Of a stretch of 64,000 bases of DNA, positions 15,794 through 27,130 are shown piece after piece. Where the stretch lies: assembly GCA_963576475.1 (NCBI GenBank), contig OY754968.1, forward strand, positions 18,178,734 through 18,242,733. The letters run 5' to 3'. The DNA is from Molanna angustata (Eukaryota; Arthropoda; Insecta; Trichoptera; Molannidae). The translations under genes and the position numbers were made by a program. The notes below the pieces were generated by a model. The model searched no databases. It worked only from the letters and a program-made list of their open reading frames with translations, and was not told where the DNA came from. Positions within the stretch are counted from its first letter, which is position 1; the number at the start of each line of letters is the position of its first letter.

Positions 15794-16057
15794 TTCCGAT
15801 TTTCTCAACTGTCCTGACCATATCCTTTTTTCTTGCTACGAATATTTTTTTTTCTTTTTGTTTTAATAGTTTAAGTGTTATACGTATTTACTTTGATTTC
15901 TTTTACTTTTATTTATTTGCTGTTGTACATACACAATGTTGTAATACTTTGTAATCTGGTTGGTTGGAAGAAATTGCCTAATGGCAATAAGCCCGCCAGT
16001 GTACAATTATATTTGTTTATATTATGTACAAGAAGATGTATAAATAAATAAATATTA
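15794..16057 (+). mobile_element. 3' UTR and tail of the LINE copy
   Basis: The UTR contains TTGGTTGGAAGAAATTGCC, then TAATGGCAATAAGCCCGCC, which can pair (TTGCC with GGCAA), and ends in AATAAATAAATA. The same 3' element recurs in the SINE at 34.49 kb. This structure is probably what the LINE reverse transcriptase recognises. Confidence 0.7.
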
Positions 16058-17170
16058 TTTAGAATAAAAATAAATTCCATTGAATATTTGCGAATAAAAA
16101 TGATAAAGGTTGAATAAAGAAAGAAGATATCACAATTAACACAATCATGGAACCACAAGTAAGTTATTTGAATGTAAGTTTTTTTTAAATTATAGGTAGA
16201 GAATCCAATTGTTTTACGATATTGATAAATGGAACAAAATAAGGAATTGTGGTAAAGTTTTAAAATCATAAACAAGTGATTGAGCATTAGTGTGTCAATC
16301 TCGGGTTGTATCTAAGAAAAAAAATAAAACCCAACTTCAAATATATATGTTGTATCGATAAATCACACTGCTAAGAGAAAGACCATCTTAAACAAGAAAA
16401 AAAATCTTACTTAAATTGCAAATCTTCAATAAAATTTTAATGTATAGAATTGAACAATATAAATTCACTAACTAAGTAAGTAAATGGAATACAAAAATAT
16501 ATGTGACATTTAAAAAAAATAAAAAAAAAAATTGATAAAGAAATGTTATAAAATATATGAGTTTTATTTGAGCGGTCAGAGTAAAAAGTCAATTATAAAA
16601 TCTAAAAAGTCATTATACGTACATATATATAAACAACAAAAATGAAAATAATACAAGTCTACCAAACTTTAATTGGAAAATCAGAGAGAAGAAAAATAAA
16701 ACACCTGCAGACCACAGAAACAGGAAAATATATATTTTTTTGGTTTAATTCTTACGCCTAAAAATCTCATTCCTTCGCAAATTTAATAAAAAAAACAGCA
16801 ATTTGTTCTCGGTCGCATTTTTACGTCTACGAAATTAAAAACATTTACGAGTTAATGTCACAATTTCCCCATTTCATTATATTACCCTCCGAGAGGAGGC
16901 AAAGCTGGGGCAGAGGTCAACTAAAGGGGCAGCGGGTAACGAAGTAACGGGTAACAGGGAAATGGATAATGAGGATCCTTGTTACAGACCAGGAGGATCG
17001 TTTCATTTTGTAAACTTGCAAATTTGAATTATAAGTGGTACACCATAGTATCAAAAGTACACCATATTGATTATACAAATTAATCTTAATAAGCCATAAT
17101 ATACACAGAAAAAAAATCATGATAGTAGATTCTTTACAGATTCTAAAAAAAACACGTCGAAGAAAATAGG
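16058..17170. other. no gene recognised
   Basis: AT-rich sequence with many short poly-A/T runs. A GC-richer patch lies at 16880-16980 (repeated GGGTAAC/GGGGCAG words). No element with defined ends could be made out. Confidence 0.45.
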
Positions 17171-17177
17171 ATTACAT

Positions 17178-18014
17178 GAAAATTCTTCGAAACACAATTG
17201 TTCGAATGCGCAATTGTACGAATAACAATTTTTCGAAAATCAGCTATCAGAATGACAATTGTCCGAAAGCAAATTATTCGAACTAACATTTGTTGGAAAA
17301 CCAATTGACCGAATTTAATATATTTTTGTGTCATTATGTTGCCTCCTTTGACATATTTGTTACCAGTACTTAACATATATTCGATGAAGACTATTATTAC
17401 TTGTTTTATTATTGTTGGGTAGGTACGTATGTTTGCACATTTTTAATAATTGATGTTTGACAGCGCGGTGCGTCGCCATGTTGTTTATTCCATAGATTTT
17501 TATTATACATAATATACTATGTAGATGTAATACTCCGTGCAAAAAGTGAGTCATGGAATATCGCGCGTTTGACGTTTTGGTTGACAACATATTTCAGTTT
17601 TCCTTAAATTTCAACACATCCTAAATAACTTTTCTCTAAATCTACATAAACAAAGTGTTTTTTTACGACAAATAAATCCCAAAACAATTCACATTAGTCG
17701 TTATTCTCTATGGAAAAACGATGTTGGTGCTAAAACGTCAAAAATCCTCCGGAAAAATGCCTCACTTCGATTCATACAAAATTCTCATCTAGTATATTAT
17801 AATAAAAATCTATGGTTTATTCGTTTCGCAATACTACCAACATGACGTCATAAAAATTCGAACAATTGTAATTTCTGATAATTGTGTGTTCGGAAAATTG
17901 TTTTTCGAAAAAATGTGATTCGAATAATTGCCATTCGTAAAATTGATTTTCGTAAAATTGATTTTCGTAAAATTGAGCATTCGAATAATTGTTTTTCGAA
18001 TAATTTTCCTGTCA
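17178..18014. mobile_element. element with inverted arrays of TTCGA-ending units, copy A
   Basis: The left end (about 17178-17316) is nine consecutive 15-16 bp units such as AACACAATTGTTCGA, ATAACAATTTTTCGA and ATGACAATTGTCCGA. The right end (about 17853-18010) is the inverted counterpart, ten such units on the minus strand. The outermost base strings GAAAATTCTTCGA and GGAAAATTATTCGA mirror each other. A second copy (49669-50464) has the same internal sequence, so this is a mobile family. It has no coding capacity. The plan resembles foldback-type DNA transposons, in which terminal repeats serve as transposase sites; the superfamily is unknown to me. Confidence 0.8.
17490..17815. mobile_element. 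nested ~325-bp TIR MITE, copy A
   Basis: The ends are inverted: CCATAGATTTTTATTATA on the left and TATAATAAAAATCTATGG on the right, with a further inverted ATAGT/GTAGATG portion. It lies inside the TTCGA-array element. A solo copy outside such an element (50881-51200) proves it is a family of its own. TTTATT flanks both ends and may be the target duplication. Confidence 0.75.
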
Positions 18015-19161
18015 CCGAAAATAAACATCGGCTGTAAATGAACCTTGGATAAAAAGTTAGATAAATAATTAATACTTACTCATTTTTGAGTCTCGATTTA
18101 TTATTTTTTTTTTATACATTTTTCATCATCCAAAGTTGAAAAATTGCAACTAAGATAAGACAATTCTATTTTAAGAACATGATTTTGGTGAAATATTGAA
18201 ATAAGTAGATAACCAAATGCCGAATATGACTTCATTAATTAAATATTTGTGATTGAAATGCAATTTTTTTCATTCTTGGCAGTTCGTTAGAAATTTGTTT
18301 ATAAAGTCTGTGATAGAGATATTATACAAGAGTGGAATAAAATTTATTAAAAAAATATACAAACTTAATAATTGTTAAATATACAAATATTTTGTTATAA
18401 TACCTCTACGTATTAATTTATTCTAAGATGATTGTGCAAAACATTTTCATTTCTGAGAATGAAACACACGTTCAGCGTTGGTTTACAGAATATTAAAACT
18501 TGTCTGTATTTCAGGATACATAAAATGTAAAATGTAATGCAGTGGTAAAATGACAATTTCTACACAAAGCACTATGAGACTGAAATAGTTTCGTGAAGCC
18601 AGAGGCGTGTCGTCTGCAGATTCCCTCATTACTGTCCACTAGTGAATGGGCTGTCTATTAAAACTTGGTAGAACGATAAGGAGACAGAAGATGTTTGAGG
18701 AGTTGAGGAGACATTTTTTAGGAGAATGGGGAAAGCAGCACAGTGTAGACGGTCAGGAGTTGAGGGGGGATATTTGGGTGTGGAGTGAAAACGAAGGTGC
18801 AATGTGATACAAAACTGGCTGGCAAAAGTTGAAAGACAATTGTCAGCAAATATTAACAATACAGAACATCCTTATAGATATGTTCTGTAGTTTTTTTATT
18901 TAAAAATGAATGGATGAATCTATTTTTGAAATATATGAAATTCTTGAGATGCAAAAAAAGAGAATTTAAAAGCGGACGTACCACAGGAACGTACAAAATG
19001 TATATAGCCTCCAAGAGGAGAAAGAAAATGTATTGACTAAAAAAAACTTTTCCATACAAAGCAGTAGGTAACTCAATAAGTCAATTTAACAACAAATTTT
19101 ACGAAGAAAATACTTGAATGGAAATGAAGAAAACGCAGATAATTTACGGTAAAAAAGACTA
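18015..19161. other. no gene recognised
   Basis: AT-rich single-copy-looking sequence. A purine-rich patch at 18650-18800 (AGGAGTTGAGGAG and similar) gives open frames on the minus strand with no recognisable motif. Confidence 0.4.
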
Positions 19162-19512
19162 ACACCCGTATTCACAGACAAATATGAGTATCAGGAAAAC
19201 AGCTTACATTGAGATCATCTGGATCACAGAATACCAATTGTTTAAAAGAATTGGACTGAGTCAATAAGGCGACTTATGATGATCGCAGTTTCAGAGTGAA
19301 TGGGCCTTTAAAGTGAAAAGAATTGCCTCCTGAAATAACTTAAGACTGCTTTGTTTCGTAGAGCCAACAAATATATAGAGCCATAAACGGTACTATAGCT
19401 ACTAAACAGAGTTTTATAAAATATAATTATTATCGATATACTTTTTCCAATCATTCAACAATTAAGGCCTGAGGCCTCCTCGACCCTCATGTTTGTCTGT
19501 GAATACGGATGT
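19162..19512. mobile_element. ~350-bp TIR element (MITE)
   Basis: The left end ACACCCGTATTCACAGACAA and the right end TTGTCTGTGAATACGGATGT are inverted repeats of about 27 bp with few differences. AAAGACT lies outside the left end and AAAGATT outside the right end, a possible diverged target duplication. The interior has no coding frame. Confidence 0.75.
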
Positions 19513-20235
19513 AAAGATTTTATTTAAAGAAATTTCGTTATTCGAAAAAAATAAGTCAAATATGGAATGTATGCATGAAAATGCTCCTGAAATAATGCAA
19601 ATACTATAGCACGTCAAAAGTACAAAAAAAAATAATACTTTATTGCCTTTGGTTTATTTTGCATCTTATTAACTGCATAACATTTGTTTTTAAATATTCA
19701 CGTAAAGATCACGTTAATATTCACGTAAAATTATAGTGACCTTTATGTCACTATAAGTATCAACACAACCAATTAATTCCAGAGATTAGAAAAAAGTACC
19801 AACACGAGTAAACGGCACGTTCGTTCAAAGTAAAGAATAGCGGCAATTATAATATAGAAGGTAGCCAAAGTTTCAAAGAAAGAGAGAGCAAGACAGAAAA
19901 GGCAGGAAACAAAAAACTTGAGACGAGGGTTATACTACTTGAAGCTGGGGAGGTTATGCTAAGATATAGATATGTTGTCTTATACGGAATACTTTAGTAT
20001 GTATATACCTATACATAATACACAGACGAGGCAGCTTTGAGTTAGTGTTAGCTGTGGGACACCGATTTGGAATAGTGCTTTCACTTATTTATATTATCAT
20101 CTAGTAAGACCCATAGTTCAGCAATAATAATAATTATAATAGGGTTTTATATAGCGTCGTCTATTGATTCAAGATCATACCAAAGGCGCTGAGAGTTTAT
20201 TTTTGTGCTGCTCTACGAAACAAAGCTGCTTTCAG
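19513..20235. other. no gene recognised
   Basis: AT-rich with no defined element. An AGAGAGAGC-type purine stretch lies near 19880. Confidence 0.4.
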
Positions 20236-20370
20236 CGATATGGTTTACCACCCATTATGAATGTAGTTCCTTTTTAGTTGAAACAAGACTGGTGTGTGAG
20301 GTAACACGCTTGTGCTGTGCTTTCTTTTATAAAGTAATGCACACCTAATTGCTGTCGACGAGACACCGCG
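20236..20370 (+). repeat. dispersed repeat G, copy 1
   Basis: ACCACCCATTATGAATGTAG...CTTTTTAG...GAAACAAGACTGGTGTGTG...TTTTATAAAGTAATGCACACC (given in parts) matches 34.81-34.93 kb in the same order and, in part, the reverse complement of 33.36-33.48 kb. It has no coding capacity and is likely a LINE or SINE end of unknown family. Confidence 0.6.
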
Positions 20371-20497
20371 ATGTAGGAGACGAGAAAGTGTGCGATTATT
20401 TATAAAATGGACAAAAATTCACATATAGCATTATAAAATATGTTAAGTTATACAATAATTCATTCACAAAAGTTGAGTGCTACTGTAAATTAAATAC

Positions 20498-20640
20498 CAT
20501 TCTCCGTCCAGTCACTTCTCCAAGTGACCGGATGGAGAACGGTGGCTGATGACTAGGGATGGTTAGAGGCGAAAGTTGGAGGAGGCCAAAGCCCGATTTG
20601 GGCTGTAGTGCCATTGAAGAAGAGACTGTAAATAAATTGA
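20498..20640 (+). repeat. LINE 3'-end fragment with strong stem-loop
   Basis: TTCTCCGTCCAGTCACTT and AAGTGACCGGATGGAGAA pair almost perfectly around CTCC (20498-20540). Downstream, GGAGGAGGCCAAAGCCCGA followed by GGGCTGTAGTGCCATTGAAG resembles the conserved 3' ends of insect non-LTR elements, followed by A-rich sequence. Family assignment is tentative. Confidence 0.45.
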
Positions 20641-21012
20641 TTGTTTTTTATTTTACTTTTGTTTAGTCATAAGTAAAAATTTATAAAAAAAACGGTATAA
20701 AATTTATAAATTTTGGGCCAAAATTTTAATGAAGTGGTAAATAAGAATATTCAAACATGGATCATTGCAAAATGCTTGCAATAAAGAATATATGGATTGA
20801 GGAAACGTGTTTTAATATCAATAAAAGGAAAAACAAACCATTTTATCCGGTATGAATTGACTGAATAAAGAATTATTTTAACACCACAAAAAACCTTATA
20901 AAAAGACATCACTCATTTTTTTTTTATTTACGGATTTTACTTAATAAAAAAACGGTGCCACTATTTTTACGGCCGGTATTGGCGGGAAAAGCGTTTTCCC
21001 GCCAAAAAGTGT
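20641..21012. other. AT-rich spacer with a GC hairpin
   Basis: Mostly AT-rich. GGCGGGAAAAGCGTTTTCCCGCC (in two halves GGCGGGAAAA and TTTTCCCGCC, about 20982-21004) is a perfect 10-bp stem directly before the MITE that starts at 21013. Confidence 0.5.
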
Positions 21013-21334
21013 CTATTTACACGACAAATTTTCTGACGTCGTCTATGTTTTTAGGTCATTTATAACCATAGAAAGCGCAGATAAATCAAAATTCAAAAAT
21101 ATTTACCTTTGTCATTTTTTCAATGCTCATAAATGCATCATGGAAACCAACTTGAAGAAAAAATAAATAATATTGGCATCTTATTACATTTACTTAATTT
21201 TATAAATCATTTTTTTCATCGAGATCTACAATTACAACAAAGTATAAACAAAGGTAAATATTTTTATAACTTGATTTATCTGCGTTTTCTGGGGTTATTT
21301 TTGGTTTTCGTCTGTGGTTGAGTCGTGTAAATAG
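21013..21334. mobile_element. ~322-bp MITE with long diverged TIRs
   Basis: The left arm (21013-21115: CTATTTACACGAC, GCGCAGATAAATCAA, AATATTTACCTTTGT) returns inverted on the right (about 21225-21334: AAAGGTAAATATT, TTGATTTATCTGCG, GTCGTGTAAATAG). The arms are about 105 bp with several indels. The open frame running through the right half reflects no protein I recognise. Confidence 0.72.
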
Positions 21335-22015
21335 TCGTAGCCATAAAAAAAACATAATTTCGCATCTATCATGTGACATTCAATATTCCGTAACATAACT
21401 CAAGTCATATTTCCTAAAATTATATTTAAATTGCTTATTGTATTTTCAGAAATATACGACGTAGGTACTGACATAGGTATTCTCAAAATTGAAGAGATAT
21501 TTGAGTTGTCAAAAATATGATGGAGGAATATATAAAATGTGGTCAAGCAATTTGCTTTTCATTAGATAACATACAAAACTGCTCGAGGATGCTACTTATC
21601 AGAAGGTCACGATCAATTTACTCAGATCACGGAACAATAAGTACAGTTGAAGTTGACTTGTGGCAGATGTCATCCAAAATATTCCATGTTGACATTTAAC
21701 CGACAAAAATAATATTATATTTTCATTTTAATTAACCACAGTTAAAGGGAAAATATACGACCATTGGAAAAAGTGAAAATAGTAGTAAATATAACTAAAA
21801 ATATATAAATCTCGAAATAAATTATTGGATATTACACAAATTCACGAATGAATCTCGTTATTAATTTTTTTTATAATTAAAATATTTAACTGAAAGATAA
21901 GTTAAAGACCTTACGGAATGAGTGGATAATCTTTTGGTATTTATGACAAAATCAATTGGTTTCAATTATAATTATAGGAAAAATTATTGACAAATATATA
22001 TGTCAAAAACTGTAG
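21335..22015. other. no gene recognised
   Basis: AT-rich. The 60-codon open frame at 21517-21699 has no recognisable motif and no other support. Confidence 0.4.
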
Positions 22016-22230
22016 GTTTTGTGAGATGTTATGTGTTAATTTAAGTCATATGAGTTAAATGAAGTTAATTTAAGTCATGTCATGTGTTAATTTAAGTTAA
22101 TTCAAATCATGTCATGTATTTATTGAAGTTAATTCAAGTTATGTCATGTGTTAATTCAAGTCATGTTATGTGTTAATTCAAGTCATGTCATGTGTAAGTT
22201 CAAATTAATTCAAGTCATGTGAGGTTGAAA
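22016..22230. repeat. degenerate tandem repeat, TTAATTCAAGTCATGTCATG-type unit
   Basis: About eight to nine imperfect units of ~20-27 bp built on TTAATTCAAGTCATG and ATGTGTTAATT. It is a local minisatellite without open frame. Confidence 0.8.
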
Positions 22231-24480
22231 TATTTGTAAATAAAAATTTATTCACATTAACAAATTCCCTAATAACACAAAGTGCAAATATGTTCACAAG
22301 ATAATAATAAAATTCCGTTAAATGGCATCAAGTTATCTCGTCTTATTTAATTATTTATTTTTATTTGTTGGTAAATTCACAAAATGTATTACATAACATT
22401 ATTCGCGTAATCTTTAAAAAATAAATGCATTACAATCACGAATTTAAACGTGAAATATCACAAATTTAATGTCTTCTCAGAAAATCAATATAAATAAATT
22501 GCTAGTGGAGACAATAAACGTTGCAAAAGAAAATAAGGTCATATGGTAACTCATTACATCACATATTTGCCAACTTAACATATTCATAAGGATCTGTGGC
22601 GTCGCAACCATTTATCCACAGATCTACTGGAATTCTGAAACATCTTATATTCGGAAATACGAAGATCAACTTAATGATGATTGCCGAAGATCGCCCATAA
22701 AAACGACAAGCAACTCGTGAGGCGCTGTCGTTTGTCCCTCTCAATCGTCAATAATTTATTGTTCCGTGTATATCTTTACAAATAAATTCATTATTGTTTC
22801 ATTTGATAATTGATTATATTTGAATTAGAATACGAAATGTAACTATAAATAAATCACTTCCCTTATTCTTTCCTCGGTATATTGGTTGGTACAAATATCA
22901 AATAAGATAATTACTTGATTGAGTGTCTAAATTAATCGTGTAAAGTAATAAATCGAATTTCATAATAATCTCTATATTATATGTCGTTTATTCATATTAA
23001 TTATACACATTTCCCTTATATTGTGAAATAAATCAATTCAGCATTGTTATATTTGCCATTAGACCTTTATCATTCTGTTGCACTTGCCGACGATTTTTAA
23101 TTAGTTTAAGATATGTTTTGAATGAATTATGAAATAATTCATGTAGAAACTCGGACAGTATTATATGATCTAGGTACTATGATTTAAGTGATGCTTAAAA
23201 CACTATCTATATTTCAGAGTGAAGGTGCTTTATATGAAACTAGCATAGCAATTTATAGACCAATTAAATATTAATTATGCATGAACAGTGTGAACAAATA
23301 GGTGAGATTAAATAATACAAAACACCATTAACAATATGATCACATACATAAATGAAGATTGAGAGTTAATATTATTAAATAAGTTGGGTGGTCAAGAATG
23401 TATATGCAATTTAAGTGGTTTATAAGACAGACATTTAAATAAATTGTGATAAATATTTATTAAACACTATCCTTATGGAAGATGAACGATTTTGATCGTC
23501 ACACAAACTTCATAATCTTTTGTTTTCAAGACCACTAAAATAAATAAAGCTCCTTTTGAATTTTAATGATTCATAAGGAATTTATTCGCGAATGATAACT
23601 AGATAACAAAAACAATATCTAACTAGATACTTAGTTAGATATTGTTTCCGAAGCTTTAATACAAAAATAGGAATTCGTGACATCAAATTGTCATATACAA
23701 TATAAATTATATGGTGTAAATATTAAATTTATTGCTGTATTGTTTTACAAAAATACGATATATACAAAATTAAAGTTGAACGTTATTGACAATTCGAATA
23801 ATTGTAAGTACATATTTAAATAATGTTATAAAATATTTAAATAAAATTTCGTAAGAAAACATGGGAAACATATTCAATATCGGAATCATTCGTTTCTTGT
23901 ACTCTTTAAACGACATCGTTATAATTGCCTCGAGGCATATTTATCTTATGAAGATGTCATAATGAGATATATGATTGTGTTATGAATAAGAATTTATCGT
24001 CACACTACAATTTGAAAATTATACATTTATAACGAATTAGTATTAATCTGACAATATTAAATTGAATTAAGGTAATACATTTTTCATTCACTTCAGTTTG
24101 ATTTAACGAGATATTTTTAAAGGAATTAATTATTAATAAACAACATCACAACACAGACTACTTTTAACAGAATAGTGAACGAATAAGGGCTGAATGTAAC
24201 TTAAAGGATATTGTAGATAGGATGAAAATAAATACACTGCTATGGTTTAGAACGAGAATAGAAGAATGGAAAAAGAACGTATGACAGCATATTTATAGAG
24301 TTGATAGATAAGGAATAAGCGGAAATGGCCAGTCAAAAAAAAGTATTATGCATAATAAAGGGAACAATATTCTATTACAATTGCAAACTCCCCAGTATAT
24401 CCATTTGGTGCAGTGAGGAGTAAAAAGTTTATATAAGATCAAAATACATCAGTACTATCTGATTCTTCACATGTCATCAT
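22231..24480. other. no gene recognised
   Basis: Long AT-rich stretch. The only structured item is a hairpin at 23610-23647 with a 16-bp stem (AAACAATATCTAACTA and its complement) and a 6-nt loop. The GC-richer piece at 22590-22740 is open on the minus strand, but I do not recognise the product. Confidence 0.45.
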
Positions 24481-24855
24481 ATGTTAAGTGACACAAGTAC
24501 GCGAGCATTGTAAATTTAAATTCTCCTCTCCGGTGTAATTTGTATTTTGCATTATTCCTGTGTTGGCAAAACGACAAGAGAGTACCTTCTTCTTTTTCAA
24601 GGCATAACATTATGTGGATCCAGTCCCCCTGCCCTTTTAGATGTATGATGAAAACAGCCCATGAAGGATACCTACTTCGGCGTAATTCTTCACATTTCAC
24701 AAGTCTGCTATCTTCTTGTGATAGCGAATGCGCAGGCATGCACCTCATACTCAATCATACAGGAGAGTGTATGTATCTATATTATACACACAACCTTCGG
24801 AGTACAAATTTTAATCAAAGATTCTCAACTACCAGTGTGCAAGGTGTTTTAGACA
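24481..24855. other. moderately GC-rich unassigned stretch
   Basis: This stretch is richer in GC than its surroundings and open on both strands (24540-24971 plus, 24467-24754 minus). The downstream part reads as LINE (next entry), so it may be the decayed upstream part of that element, but I see no conserved motif. Confidence 0.35.
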
Positions 24856-24970
24856 TGTCAGTGCAGGATAAATTTGTGTACGTTCTGAAAAAAGGAAATG
24901 CAGGAAGCTTGAACAGACAAACATGCAACACACGATGCATGAATGTAGATGAGGCGAATATCCAGTGTTG
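24856..24970 (+). pseudogene. LINE ORF2 C-terminal tail, fragment 1
   Basis: GNAGSLNRQTCNTRCMNVDEA in pieces (GNAGSLNRQ, TRCMNVDEA) parallels GNVRSLNNRQTRMRRFMNVD in the degraded LINE at about 56225-56290, and the DNA aligns over ~70 bp (AAGCTTGAACAGACAAACA versus AAGTTTGAACAACAGACAAA). So both come from one LINE family. Confidence 0.55.
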
Positions 24971-25080
24971 AACATTCCTTTCGACCTCCATATCCACATC
25001 GCTACCTTGTGCCATTGAACTCCTGCCAATCGTATTATGTCGTCAAAGTATCTTGCATGTGGTCTTCCCGGGTTTTAACG
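24965..25080 (-). pseudogene. LINE ORF2 C-terminal tail, fragment 2 (opposite strand)
   Basis: The minus strand reads GRPHARYFDDIIRLAG, then VQWHKVAMW. This is a decayed form of the GRPxxRWxDDI...AG..W...A motif near the C terminus of many insect LINE polymerases. It meets fragment 1 tail to tail. Confidence 0.6.
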
Positions 25081-25930
25081 GCCAGTTCTCATAAAATGAT
25101 TTAATAACCTACTAAGCAATATCAGAACAAAAACGAATTACGAAGAATTCAAAAAGAAACTAAAAACTATTTGAAACACTCATTTTCATTTTTGTATGTG
25201 TTATTTGTTTTGTGTTATGGTTTTGATGTTTTTATTTATTTTTATTTTTTCTTGATTTGAAATTTTAATTCTTTTGTATTTCTTTTGGTTTTGAAATGCT
25301 TGTTTTTTATTATTGTTAATTAATTATTCATTTTAATTAAGGTATTTATTTTGTGTTAGCAAAGAGCTGCTGCTTTCCTAAACACAAGCTTAAATTAGGA
25401 AAGAAAACATAAGTTAGTTGTTTTTTTATAACATGTTTTGAATGTTACTCATATATTTAAAAAAAAAAATTATAAAAAGTGTTATTGTGTTAGTATCCAC
25501 ACTTGTGTAGTAATCTAATGAACCTGGATTTAAATCAATCTCGTCTGATTTTACAGCACAAGCATTTCCTTATCTATAGAACGAATGAGGATTACATATA
25601 TGTAATTGTTAAAAGGACATATTCATTACTTAAAAATATGATTTTAAGGACAATAAAGGAAAAATTGAATGTTGGAAATCGTTGTTTAATGTTTAGGTGG
25701 CGTTGAATGCGTACATCGATTTTTGTTGACAAAAGAATCACCAACCGTTGGATGATTCTTGAAATGCCTCATGTGGAAACATCACAGTCTGTCTGCCTGC
25801 AGTTATATAACATACTGGGGATGTCCATATTAATGAAGGGGTGACATCAACGACCCCTATACAATGGATTAAATCAAAAGTAGGTACTGGAAGGTTGTAT
25901 TAAGTTATTAAGTATTACAATACAACATGT
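25081..25930. other. no gene recognised
   Basis: AT-rich, with long T-rich runs at 25170-25330 that may be a retrotransposon 3' UTR. The 67-codon frame at 25503-25706 has no motif. Confidence 0.4.
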
Positions 25931-25932
25931 AC

Positions 25933-25972
25933 ATGTATTTTCCATTCAGCAATCAGCTGAATGGAAATACAT
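25933..25972. repeat. short perfect hairpin
   Basis: ATGTATTTTCCATTCAGC pairs with GCTGAATGGAAATACAT around AATCA with about 17 pairs, one T being unpaired. It is not a terminator in the bacterial sense and has no partner in the window. Confidence 0.7.
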
Positions 25973-26039
25973 ATTCGGAACTAGTTAGGTACAGCTTGTT
26001 TTGACATCTTGAAAAACACAATCCCTTCTGTCTCTCCCT

Positions 26040-27130
26040 TCAGTCATTCCTGATCCTTCAAAATTACAGCAAGATTGGACTATGGGAAATGATTTCAAAT
26101 GTAATTGAATATATGTGTTGGAAAGAGTTTAGTGTAGACCACAACCCACTCGTTTTTATAAATCGTCATCGAAAGCAGGTGCGTATACAAAATTACACCA
26201 AGATTAGACTATGAGAAATGGTTTAAAATGCAACTGAATATAAATGTTGTTAACTAGTTTTTTTAAAAAGTTATCGAAATCAAGTGTATATACAACATTT
26301 CAGTAAGATGACAGTGGGAAATGGTTTAATATGTAATTGAATATATGCGTTGGAATGGAAAGAGTTAAGTGTTGGCTACAACCCATATGTTTTAATAAAT
26401 CGTATTCGAATTAAGTCCTTTTAGAAAAGTGAATACATCGTTAAAAAAAACCCTTTGTAAAATAAATAAAAGAAATTATAGATAATTCATACATAAATTA
26501 ATTAAAAACATAAAACCTTCATTGGTTCTCGACACGAACACCAACAAAAAAAACATATACATACATACATAGCTACATACATATTATACTACACACTAAA
26601 ATATTACGAGGATTCAATCGTTACCATGACAATGAAAATCAACAATATGTATGGAACATTTATATAGAAAATACTAACTTTAAAATTAGGAAAAACATTA
26701 AAATTACATTAAATAGTCACCATGTTTTTCGCTCAAACTCTCTATTTCATCTAAATAAGTACTTGTAACATTTACACAAACTCATGAAAAAGTACGTTTA
26801 ATGACATTGAATAAAAAAAACACTATGAAAACCTAAGTATTTGGAAAAAAATGTATGTATTTGTTCATACAAAAAACGATTACTGTAGAAAATGGTTTCA
26901 TTTTTTAAATACGAAAAACATTAAAATATATTATATTCGTGTAAATATGCACTTTGATATTTACATAATCATAATTTGCTCTTCAAAATGTACGTTTTTG
27001 ATATGGACAAAATATTTTTTGGCGACATTTACAAAGAAAATACTTAAAAATTAGGAAAACTTTAAAATTTAACGAAATTATGACCATGTTTTTCACTCAA
27101 ACGCTAAGCTATACTTGAAAATATGTTTTT
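26040..27130 (-). mobile_element. old Helitron relic related to the 41-46 kb pair
   Basis: Three tandem units of ~125-150 bp at 26070-26400 (ACTATGGGAAATGATTTCAA, GTTTAGTGTAGACCACAACCC-type strings, split as GTTTAGTGTAG and ACCACAACCC) are the reverse complement of the TGTGGCC...units inside the Helitrons at 43.4-43.6 and 46.0-46.2 kb. At 26722 and 27085, ACCATGTTTTTC(G/A)CTCAAAC matches the reverse of GTTTGAGTGAAAAACATGG at 41.43 kb. No clean ends are visible. A CATA-type microsatellite lies at 26555-26600. Confidence 0.6.

Noticed and set aside
24540..24971. 143-codon frame as a Cys-rich secreted protein
   Set aside because: There is no signal peptide, its C-terminal third reads as LINE, and the opposite strand is also open.
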